A stretch of 10,504 nt of DNA from Calditrichota bacterium (GTDB lineage: Bacteria > Calditrichota > Calditrichia > RBG-13-44-9 > J075), in contig RFIL01000282.1 in NCBI GenBank assembly GCA_003695285.1, positions 1 through 10,504 on the forward strand, read 5' to 3'. Made by a program: the position numbers and the translations under genes. Shown here piece after piece: positions 1 to 6,787 of the stretch. Below the pieces are notes generated by a model. The model ran no database searches and was not told where the DNA came from. It was given only the letters and a program-made list of their open reading frames with translations. Numbering within the stretch: the first letter of the stretch is position 1; each line of letters opens with the position of its first letter.

Positions 1-1
1 C

Positions 2-253
2 GACCCCTTCCGCGTGGCCGACCCCAAACAGGTGATGGTGCACCTCACGCTCACCACCGGCGGCTACAACCTCATGGTCGAACAGTTTCCGCTCACGCGC
101 GCCTGGCTCCATCCCGCCGCCGAACCCGAACAGTACGACCTGCAGTGCTAGGTCAACCACCGCTTCCTGGGGCTGACCAACTTCATTCTGGGCAATCACG
201 CCCACGTGGTGGCCATCCACGAGCTGATTTTTTCACCCAGACTCGTGTTATGA
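2..253 (+). pseudogene. Relic C-terminus of a WYL-type transcriptional regulator
   Basis: The frame starting at base 2 reads as protein-like sequence for 49 codons (PFRVADPKQVMVHL, then YNLMVEQFPLTRAWL), meets TAG at 149-151, and continues in the same frame with VNHRFLGLTNFILGNHAHVV before ending at TGA 251-253. The pattern of a V-x-V-x-L strand, a short middle section, then a V..FLGL..FILG..AHV helix-strand end resembles the C-terminal extension of WYL-domain regulators, which often control defence genes. The TAG could be one substitution from a Glu or Lys codon. The final protein-like residues stop near 225, where the sequence turns AT-rich, so the true C-terminus is lost. Third positions are strongly G/C, unlike the operon. 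I infer an inactivated, truncated gene at the insertion boundary. The family call rests on pattern memory only, and the 5' part lies outside the window. Confidence 0.5.
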
Positions 254-254
254 T
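246..254 (+). promoter_or_regulatory. Candidate extended -10 promoter for the operon
   Basis: TGTTATGAT fits an extended -10 element: TG, one base, then TATGAT (249-254), one mismatch from TATAAT. The -35 region 17 bp upstream (226-231, GATTTT) is poor, which extended -10 promoters tolerate. It is the best promoter-like sequence before vsr and lies at the start of the AT-rich segment. A start site near 261 would give a leader of about 258 bases. The -10 overlaps one arm of the inverted repeat at 250-258. Confidence 0.4.
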
Positions 255-295
255 AGCCAAAATTGTTCAGTTCAAGTAACGTAAGGGGCTATCAT
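250..295. repeat. 9-bp inverted repeat, 28-bp spacer
   Basis: ATGATAGCC (250-258) and GGCTATCAT (287-295) are perfect inverted copies. The left arm overlaps the candidate -10 element and the right arm would lie about 30 bases inside the transcript. The layout suits an operator bound by a looping or tetrameric repressor. In RNA it could instead form a long-loop stem. Nothing shows which, if either, is real. Confidence 0.45.
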
Positions 296-304
296 GAAAT
301 GAGG

Positions 305-351
305 ATGTGCGGCACATGAAATTTATGCAAATGTTTTGCATTTTTGCACAT
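305..351. promoter_or_regulatory. Cluster of dyads in the leader, with hairpin and T-run
   Basis: ATGTGC-G-GCACAT (305-317) is a perfect dyad with a one-base centre. A third copy of the half-site, GCACAT, sits at 346-351. Between them, ATGCAAA-TGT-TTTGCAT (325-341) forms a 7-bp stem with a 3-base loop and is followed by five T in total (341-345, the first closing the stem). As DNA this could be a multi-site operator; as RNA it looks like a weak A/U-rich intrinsic terminator or attenuator. It lies between the candidate promoter and the first gene, so either reading would control the whole operon. Confidence 0.45.
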
Positions 352-371
352 AAAGCAGATGTGGATTGGAT

Positions 372-380
372 CCCCCCCCC
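372..380 (+). repeat. Run of nine C in the leader
   Basis: Nine consecutive C residues lie in otherwise mixed sequence upstream of the first gene. Runs of this length can change length by polymerase slippage. The run is outside any recognised coding frame, so a change would alter leader spacing or RNA structure rather than a protein. Confidence 0.6.
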
Positions 381-458
381 TTGATGAGTGTATGTTGGGT
401 GGAAGTTAAACTACCAAGCGGACCTCAATAATGTTTGACAAGATACGAAAAGCATAAT

Positions 459-465
459 GAAGGTG
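459..465 (+). promoter_or_regulatory. Shine-Dalgarno sequence of the leader minicistron
   Basis: GAAGGTG differs from the ideal GGAGGTG at one base and stands nine bases before ATG 475. It is the only good ribosome binding site between the promoter region and vsr; no purine-rich site precedes the vsr ATG at 519. Confidence 0.4.
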
Positions 466-474
466 TTTTTAATT

Positions 475-513
475 ATGAGTCAGAAAAATGGTTTCGAAAC
501 ACTGAAAAACTGA
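475..513 (+). CDS. Putative 12-codon leader minicistron before vsr
   Basis: ATG 475 opens a short frame, MSQKNGFETLKN, that ends at TGA 511-513. It has a good Shine-Dalgarno sequence and its stop is only five bases before the vsr ATG, which has none. A ribosome ending here could reinitiate on vsr, so the frame may serve translational coupling. It is part of a slightly longer frame from ATG 457 (18 codons), which itself overlaps the stop of an 8-codon frame from ATG 431 (MFDKIRKA). No homology is recognised, and a frame this short can arise by chance. Confidence 0.3.
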   Translation: MSQKNGFETLKN

Positions 514-518
514 ATAAC

Positions 519-953
519 ATGGCAGATGTACATGATAAAAAAACCCGAAGCTATAACATGAGCAAAATTAAATCAAAAAACACCAAACCTGAGGTAACGG
601 TCAGGAAGTTTTTATTCCGGAATGGGTTTAGATACCGAATTCATGATAAAAGATTACCTGGGACTCCAGATATTGTGTTGCCTAAATACAAGACAGCCAT
701 TTTTGTACATGGGTGTTTTTGGCATGGGCACGATGGATGTAAATATTTCGTTGTCCCCAAGACCAGAACAGATTGGTGGTTGAACAAGATAAAAAGGAAC
801 AAGCAGCTGGATGCAGAGAATGTGAAAAAATTAAGAGCAAGCGGGTGGAAAGTGATTTCTGTATTTGAATGTGAATTGAAAAAGGGAAAAATAGAGGCAA
901 CATTGGAAAATGTAATTAATAAAATTAAATACGATGGAGGTTCCAGTAATTGA
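519..953 (+). CDS. vsr: Vsr-type very short patch repair endonuclease
   Basis: Vsr nicks DNA 5' of the T in a T:G mismatch left by deamination of 5-methylcytosine, so that DNA polymerase I can restore the C. The 144-residue protein starts MADVHDKKTRSYNMSKIKSKN, as Vsr proteins usually do. From this ATG the key residues fall at E. coli Vsr numbers: catalytic Asp51 in LPGTPD, His64 and His69 in FVHGCFWHGH, Trp68, and Trp86. Likely zinc ligands are Cys66, His71, Cys74 and Cys118 (VFECEL). Thr63 of E. coli is Val here. A TTG start at 435 would add 28 residues with no family resemblance, so ATG 519 is preferred. The gene lacks its own Shine-Dalgarno sequence and overlaps the methyltransferase gene by 20 bases, which ties repair to modification. 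Target specificity is unknown and need not be the CTWGG context of E. coli Vsr. Confidence 0.93.
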   Translation: MADVHDKKTRSYNMSKIKSKNTKPEVTVRKFLFRNGFRYRIHDKRLPGTPDIVLPKYKTAIFVHGCFWHGHDGCKYFVVPKTRTDWWLNKIKRNKQLDAENVKKLRASGWKVISVFECELKKGKIEATLENVINKIKYDGGSSN

Positions 954-2553
954 TTTGTTTGCGGGACCCGGCGGTCTTGGTGAAGGGTTTAGTGCTTTTG
1001 TCAGCTCGTTTGAAAAAAGAATAAATTTTAAAATTGTACTTTCAATCGAGAAAGATCTTCATGCGCACAGCACTTTAACCTTAAGGAGTTTTTTTCGTCA
1101 GTTTCCCCGAGGTGAGGTGCCAGGCGATTACTATGATTTCATTAAAGGAAAAATTAATTTGATCGAGCTTTATAAAAGATGGCCTGATCAAGCTCAAAAG
1201 GCAATGAATGAGGCATGGCTTGCAGAACTTGGTGAGGGGCCAGGAGCTGTTCCTTTTGAAATAGTGGATAAACGAATAAAGGAAGCATTAGGTGGAAGAG
1301 AGGATTGGCTGCTAGTAGGTGGTCCACCCTGTCAGGCATACTCGATAGCTGGCAGGTCAAGACGGAAGGAGAAATTTCTTGATGAGAAAAAAGACGAAAG
1401 AGTAGGCTTGTACAAGCAGTATTTGCGAATTCTCGCTGTTCATAATCCTGTGGTTTTTGTGATGGAGAATGTAAAAGGGTTATTGTCTGCAAGGACGAAG
1501 CGGAACTCTGTTTTCGCTAAAATGCTTGCGGACCTGCGAGATCCTGTTGGAGCAGTGCTTTCTGAACAATTTGTTGATGGAGCAGATCTGAAATGCCCTG
1601 GATATCGGGTTTATTCTTTGGTCGCTCCCCCTGCTGGTTTTGATACAGAGGGGAATCCTGTATTTAAGCATGAAGATTTTATAATAAAAAGTGAAAAATA
1701 TGGTATCCCTCAGGCAAGGCACAGAGTTATTCTGCTGGGTATTCGAAAAGATATTGATTTTAATCCACGAATTCTTGAGATGAGAGATGAGGTCCCAATT
1801 TCCCATGTTTTGAATGGACTTCCCAAGATAAGAAGTATTGTTTCAAGGTCGCAGGATAGCGATAAAGATTGGCGAGCCGCGATTGAGAAAATTAATTGCA
1901 CCAACATATTTTCAAAAATCGAAAAAGATGTAGCGGAAGAAATAATCAAACAGCTAAAAAAAATTGATTCTGTTCAATATCCGGTTGGTGGTGATTATTT
2001 TAAATATGACAAGGTTACTTCTCGCTATCGTCCTGATTGGTTTGTGGATCCAAATATTAAAGGGGGCTGTAACCATAGCTCCAGAGGGCATATGGAAAGT
2101 GACTTGGTAAGGTATTTTTTTGCTGCCTGTTTTGCCAAGGTGAAAAATCGCTCACCAAAGCTGGAAGACTTTCCGAATTCTATATTGCCAGCGCATAAAA
2201 ATGTTAAAGATGGGGTTGAGGGTAAAAAATTTTCAGATAGATTTAGAGTGCAATTATGGAACAAACCATGTAAAACTATAACAAGCCACATTTCAAAGGA
2301 TGGCCATTATTATATACACCCGGATCCGACTCAATGTAGAAGTTTTACCGTGAGGGAAGCTGCCCGGATACAAACATTTCCAGATAACTACTATTTCTGC
2401 GGGCCTAGAACTGCACAATTTGTGCAGGTGGGAAATGCTGTGCCTCCTTTGCTTGCAAATCAAATTGCAGAAATCGTATCCGATATATTTGAATCAATAA
2501 GGATGGGGAGGATATGGGAAAAGGAAAGGGATTGTCAAAAATGCTACAAATGA
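934..2553 (+). CDS. C5-cytosine DNA methyltransferase
   Basis: This enzyme transfers a methyl group from S-adenosylmethionine to carbon 5 of cytosine in a specific DNA motif and probably marks host DNA as self. Motifs are in standard order: motif I DLFAGPGGLGEGF (residues 7-19), motif IV GGPPCQAYS with catalytic Cys133, motif VI MENV with Glu178, motif VIII QARHR (260-264), and motif X VGNAVPP (499-505). The target recognition region lies between motifs VIII and X, roughly residues 280-440. At 539 residues it is much longer than minimal enzymes such as M.HhaI: there are about 50 extra residues between motifs I and IV and about 40 extra between VI and VIII. ATG 934 is inside the vsr end, with no clear Shine-Dalgarno sequence, so translation is probably coupled. 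All catalytic motifs look intact. The recognised motif cannot be read from sequence. Confidence 0.95.
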   Translation: MEVPVIDLFAGPGGLGEGFSAFVSSFEKRINFKIVLSIEKDLHAHSTLTLRSFFRQFPRGEVPGDYYDFIKGKINLIELYKRWPDQAQKAMNEAWLAELGEGPGAVPFEIVDKRIKEALGGREDWLLVGGPPCQAYSIAGRSRRKEKFLDEKKDERVGLYKQYLRILAVHNPVVFVMENVKGLLSARTKRNSVFAKMLADLRDPVGAVLSEQFVDGADLKCPGYRVYSLVAPPAGFDTEGNPVFKHEDFIIKSEKYGIPQARHRVILLGIRKDIDFNPRILEMRDEVPISHVLNGLPKIRSIVSRSQDSDKDWRAAIEKINCTNIFSKIEKDVAEEIIKQLKKIDSVQYPVGGDYFKYDKVTSRYRPDWFVDPNIKGGCNHSSRGHMESDLVRYFFAACFAKVKNRSPKLEDFPNSILPAHKNVKDGVEGKKFSDRFRVQLWNKPCKTITSHISKDGHYYIHPDPTQCRSFTVREAARIQTFPDNYYFCGPRTAQFVQVGNAVPPLLANQIAEIVSDIFESIRMGRIWEKERDCQKCYK

Positions 2554-4022
2554 AAAGCGGGCATCTTAAAATAGATTGTACAATAGCAGAACCGGAAGCC
2601 AGTTCTATGATCGAAGCATTCCGGGCGATTGGTTATTCGATTGAAACAGCAATCGCTGATATAATTGACAACTCCATTTCTGCAGGAGCGAAAAACATTT
2701 GGATAGATTATTCATGGCGTGGTCCTGATTCTGTTATTGGAATCATGGATGATGGGTGTGGGATGAGCGATGAGGAACTGATACAGGCAATGCGGCTGGG
2801 AAGTATCAGTCCTCTTTCAGAAAGAAGGGAAAATGATTTGGGCAGGTTTGGCATGGGAATGAAAACAGCTTCGTTTTCACAGTGTCGGAAATTTTGTGTT
2901 TTGTCAAAAAAAGCGGGAAATGAGAAGACGTTTTGGACATGGGATCTGGATTTTGTGAATCAGGAAAATGCCTGGAAAATTATCAGATATATACCTGAAG
3001 GAATTGATTTTTTGGAGCGTTTTGATAGGTTGGAGAGTGGAACGGTAGTCTTGTGGTGGGATATCGACAGGGTAACCAAGGATTTATCTGCCGATACGGA
3101 AAGTTCCAGGGCTGATTTTTTAGCCACGATGGATAGGGTGAAAAAACACCTTTCCATGGTTTTCCATAGATATATTGAACGCGGCGTCAAGATTCGGTTG
3201 CAGGGTAGGGATATTGAACCATGGGACCCCTTTATGATAGGTTTTAACGGACTTCAGGTTCGACCGGAAGCTATGCTTGATGGGGGCAGGGTGCGTATCA
3301 AGGGGTTTATTTTGCCTCATCGATCAAAACTTTCTGCTGAACAGTATGATTATGGGAAAGGCCCCAAAGGTAGCTGGGTTGCCCATCAGGGATTCTATGT
3401 TTATCGTAACGATCGATTACTCGTTGCTGGGGATTGGCTTGGTCTGTTTAAGAAAGAAGTACACTATGACCTGTGCAGGATCAGGATCGATTTGAAAAAC
3501 GATATAGATGAAGACTGGCAAATTGATATAAAGAAGTCTGTTGCCCGTCCGCCAGCGAGATTGAAAGAAGCTTTGCTTGCTATTGCAAAGGAAACCAGGG
3601 CCCGTGCTGTTGAAGTATACAGGCACAGGGGGAAGATTGTCAAAAGGAGGTTGGGGGGTGATGAATATCTTCCTGTTTGGGAGGAAAGGATCCGTCACGG
3701 AAAACGGTTTTATAGAATTAACAGGCAACATCCTTTGGTCAGAAAATTGGTTCAAGACCCAGGTCCATTATCTACAGAAATTGAGAAAGTATTTCAGGTT
3801 ATTGAAGAAACAGTGCCAATTCCATTGATTACCCTCAGGGAAAATGAGAATGAAAATCCTCACGGTAAGCCTTTTGAAGGGAGGTGCGAAAATGTGCTGG
3901 ATATAATGAAAAAGATCTACAAAAAATTCATTTCAGATGGCATTGGTGAAAAGGAAGCAAAGGCCAGGTTGGCCAACATGGAACCCTTTAACTTTTATGT
4001 TGAACTAATTGAAAAATTGTGA
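2514..4022 (+). CDS. MORC/MutL-like GHKL ATPase
   Basis: A GHKL-fold ATPase, expected to dimerise on ATP binding and act as a DNA clamp or conformational switch. The N-box ETAIADIIDNSISAGA (44-59) holds Mg-binding Asn53; DDGCGM (79-84) and GRFGMGMKTASF (110-121) form the nucleotide pocket. The second domain has the S5-fold signatures GFYVYRNDRLL (293-303) and WQIDIKKS (335-342), the latter probably bringing a lysine to ATP. This pair of domains fits the prokaryotic MORC-like group in restriction-modification operons rather than true MutL: there is no MutL C-terminal dimerisation or endonuclease region, and the protein is 502 residues. The usual general-base Glu four residues before the Asn is Asp49 here. 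The start is uncertain. ATG 2514 sits only two bases after GGGGAGG; ATG 2541 has AAAGGG about ten bases upstream; ATG 2550 makes an ATGA overlap with the methyltransferase stop. Only non-conserved residues differ. Confidence 0.88.
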   Translation: MGKGKGLSKMLQMKSGHLKIDCTIAEPEASSMIEAFRAIGYSIETAIADIIDNSISAGAKNIWIDYSWRGPDSVIGIMDDGCGMSDEELIQAMRLGSISPLSERRENDLGRFGMGMKTASFSQCRKFCVLSKKAGNEKTFWTWDLDFVNQENAWKIIRYIPEGIDFLERFDRLESGTVVLWWDIDRVTKDLSADTESSRADFLATMDRVKKHLSMVFHRYIERGVKIRLQGRDIEPWDPFMIGFNGLQVRPEAMLDGGRVRIKGFILPHRSKLSAEQYDYGKGPKGSWVAHQGFYVYRNDRLLVAGDWLGLFKKEVHYDLCRIRIDLKNDIDEDWQIDIKKSVARPPARLKEALLAIAKETRARAVEVYRHRGKIVKRRLGGDEYLPVWEERIRHGKRFYRINRQHPLVRKLVQDPGPLSTEIEKVFQVIEETVPIPLITLRENENENPHGKPFEGRCENVLDIMKKIYKKFISDGIGEKEAKARLANMEPFNFYVELIEKL

Positions 4023-4024
4023 TC

Positions 4025-6787
4025 ATGGTAAACAAGGCAATTACGGTGGTGCGTGCGCTACTAGGGGAAAGCACCTCAGTAACCAGGGATGAGATAGGAA
4101 AAATTGTTAGTCAGATTCTAAATCTTGAAATGTTTCGAAACCTTGACAAAGAGATTCTAATAAGAGAGATTGAGAGTATTTATAGTGTTCGGGTGGAGGA
4201 TTATCGTGTGATCGAAAACTCAGAAAGACGACGCCCCTGGGTGGACGCTAAACGGGCAGATATTGAATGGAAATTCTGGAAACGGTATAAAGAATACCTC
4301 CAAGATGAAAAACAATTTGCTCCAGACGTTATTGACAAGCTGGATCGTCTTACTGACAAAATTCTGGACGGCTTATTTGATCCGACAGAAAATATAAAGA
4401 TTGATAAAAAGGGTCTGGTAGTCGGACAGGTGCAGTCAGGGAAAACTTCCAATTACATTGGATTAATTTGTAAAGCAGCAGATGCGGGATTTAAAATGAT
4501 TATTGTTTTGGCAGGGATTCATAATAATCTCAGAAGCCAAACTCAGTTGCGCATTGATGAAGGTTTTCTTGGATTTGATACCCAATATGACCGTGCATTT
4601 GGGAATGACAATTTTTGGATAGGCGTAGGCAAAAACGGGAAAAATCAAATAATTGCTCACTCCCTAACCTCAAGTCATGAGCAGGGAGATTTCACGGTCG
4701 GAGCTGCCAATGCAATTGGTTTGAATTTTAATACGAATGAGCCAATAATTGCAGTTGTCAAGAAAAACGCTGTTGTGCTTCGGAGGTTGTATAAATGGCT
4801 TTTCAGTCAGTCGGTCAAAGATGAGTCAGGCCAAAGACTGATACATGGAAAACCTTTGCTTGTTATAGATGATGAAGCTGATAATGCGTCTATTAATGTT
4901 TCAAACGATCCTGAAAAAAGAACTGCCATCAATGGTTGGATTGTCAAAATTCTTAAACTGTTTAGAAAAAGTGCATATGTTGGATATACCGCAACACCGT
5001 TTGCAAATATATTTATTCCCCTTGATGAAGATGATTTGTTCCCCCGTGATTTTATTGTAAATATACCCCCGCCCTCCAATTACATTGGGCCTGAAAAAGT
5101 TTTTGGTTTTGGTTTGGATAAAGACGAGGAGGAACCAGGGAGTGTTCTGCCTATTGTGAAGCAAATTGATGATTATCAAAATTTTGTTCCTGACAAGCAT
5201 AAAAAGGATGACCCTCTGCCCCCTTCCTTGCCGGAATCTCTAAAGCTGGCTATTCGCTGTTTTATAATTACGTGTGCTGTAAGGCGACTCAGGGGACAGA
5301 TCAATGTCCACAATTCCATGCTGATACACGTGTCCCGTTTTCAGAGATGGCAGGATCATGTTACTGAACTAGTGCAGAAACAGCTGGATTATTATAGAAG
5401 AGCCATAGACCAGAATGACCGTGAGGTGATTGAGTTGTTCAGGAAAACCTATGAAGAGGATACCGATAATTACAAGTCCTATGTTTCTATATCTGAAGAA
5501 ATTATTCACTCTTCCCTTGGAGATGCAGATGGCAACATTCAGGTTCATCAGTGGAAGGATGTACTTGACCATCTTTATGATGCTGTATCCTGCATCAAGG
5601 TTAAAGCTATTCATGGGGGCTCAGGGGATGTTCTGAATTATTATGACAATAAAAATGGACTTTCTGTGATTGCTGTTGGTGGAAATAAACTTTCACGTGG
5701 CCTAACCCTTGAAGGCCTGTCAGTTAGTTATTTCCTTAGGGCTTCCCGAATGTATGATACACTCATGCAAATGGGGCGCTGGTTTGGATATCGGCACGGT
5801 TATGTGGATCTGTGTCGTTTATTCACCAGCCAGGAGCTAAACGAATGGTATTGTCATATTACGCGTGCTTCGGAAGAACTGCGCCAGGAATTTGATTATA
5901 TGTCAGACATTGCCGGATCTACGCCTGAACAGTATGCCCTTCGGGTGCGAACCCATCCTGGTGTGCTGCAAATTACTGCATCAAACAAGCTTCGGAATGC
6001 AGTTCAAATTCCAATTCAGATAACCTGGTCTGGAAGACTTGCTGAATCTTATGAATTTTTAAAGGACCCTCAGATAATGGCTGACAACCTCAGGGCCGCC
6101 AGAGAATTTATTGAATCCTTACCCGTAAATTATAGTCAGAAAGGTAAGGGGTTCCTGTGGTATGATATTCCTGCTGAACTAATAATTGATTTTCTTGAAG
6201 ATTTGCAGGTCATAGAAAATTTGAGGGCATATGATACACGAAATTTAGTGAAGTTTATCAGAAAACAGGTTCGTGAAAATAATGAGTTGACAAGCTGGCG
6301 GGTAGCGCTTATGTCTAAGAGAAACACTGAAAGTTTGATTGAGTTTCAGATAGGGGGTGAACCAGCTTTGATTGGCTGTTTTTTGCGGAGATATGATGAT
6401 AAAAATTCTGATGATAAGGTTTACTATCTAAAAAGATCCCACCTGATTAGTCCTAAAGATGAATTCATTGATCTTTCGCAGGAGGAATACGAAAAGGCAA
6501 TGGATCTGACAAAGGAGTGGTGGAAAAAGAAAAATAAGGAGGGGGAACCGGCTTACCCGAATGGTACGATAGTGCGAAGCAAGATACGCAACCCGGCTAC
6601 CCCCTTGTTGTTGATTTATTTGCTAGATCCTGAAGGAGCAAACTTGCCTAAGGGAAGCGACCCGTTCGTCGGTTTCGCTATAAGTTTTCCCCGAAGCACT
6701 CATGAGTCAAGGGCATATCTAACTTATGCTGTGAATAGTCAATTGATTGATAAATATAATATTGATTATGATGATGAAGAATATTGA
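4025..6787 (+). CDS. Z1-domain superfamily 2 helicase-like ATPase
   Basis: A large ATPase of the Z1 family, related to superfamily 2 helicases and probably the motor or remodelling subunit of the system. Counting from ATG 4025 (920 residues): Walker A GQVQSGKTSNY begins at 134, the Walker B box DDEAD is at 282-286, motif III GYTATPFAN starts at 320, a motif V-like GGNKLSRGLTLEG starts at 552, and the arginine-finger motif MGRWFGYRHGY is at 583-593. The section between motif III and motif V, about 230 residues, is the Z1 core. The roughly 120 residues before Walker A and 300 after motif VI have no named domain that I recognise. GTG 4019 gives a GTGA overlap with the previous stop; ATG 4025 lies two bases after it and is chosen as the stronger start. 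Neither has a good Shine-Dalgarno sequence. All ATPase motifs look intact. Confidence 0.9.
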   Translation: MVNKAITVVRALLGESTSVTRDEIGKIVSQILNLEMFRNLDKEILIREIESIYSVRVEDYRVIENSERRRPWVDAKRADIEWKFWKRYKEYLQDEKQFAPDVIDKLDRLTDKILDGLFDPTENIKIDKKGLVVGQVQSGKTSNYIGLICKAADAGFKMIIVLAGIHNNLRSQTQLRIDEGFLGFDTQYDRAFGNDNFWIGVGKNGKNQIIAHSLTSSHEQGDFTVGAANAIGLNFNTNEPIIAVVKKNAVVLRRLYKWLFSQSVKDESGQRLIHGKPLLVIDDEADNASINVSNDPEKRTAINGWIVKILKLFRKSAYVGYTATPFANIFIPLDEDDLFPRDFIVNIPPPSNYIGPEKVFGFGLDKDEEEPGSVLPIVKQIDDYQNFVPDKHKKDDPLPPSLPESLKLAIRCFIITCAVRRLRGQINVHNSMLIHVSRFQRWQDHVTELVQKQLDYYRRAIDQNDREVIELFRKTYEEDTDNYKSYVSISEEIIHSSLGDADGNIQVHQWKDVLDHLYDAVSCIKVKAIHGGSGDVLNYYDNKNGLSVIAVGGNKLSRGLTLEGLSVSYFLRASRMYDTLMQMGRWFGYRHGYVDLCRLFTSQELNEWYCHITRASEELRQEFDYMSDIAGSTPEQYALRVRTHPGVLQITASNKLRNAVQIPIQITWSGRLAESYEFLKDPQIMADNLRAAREFIESLPVNYSQKGKGFLWYDIPAELIIDFLEDLQVIENLRAYDTRNLVKFIRKQVRENNELTSWRVALMSKRNTESLIEFQIGGEPALIGCFLRRYDDKNSDDKVYYLKRSHLISPKDEFIDLSQEEYEKAMDLTKEWWKKKNKEGEPAYPNGTIVRSKIRNPATPLLLIYLLDPEGANLPKGSDPFVGFAISFPRSTHESRAYLTYAVNSQLIDKYNIDYDDEEY

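Noticed and set aside
435..518. N-terminal extension of Vsr from TTG 435
   Set aside because: Residues do not resemble Vsr, there is no ribosome binding site, and ATG 519 puts all catalytic residues at E. coli numbering.
2514..4022. True MutL mismatch-repair protein
   Set aside because: Only the GHKL and S5-like parts are present; the C-terminal dimerisation/endonuclease region of MutL is missing and the VYRNDRLL signature is MORC-like.
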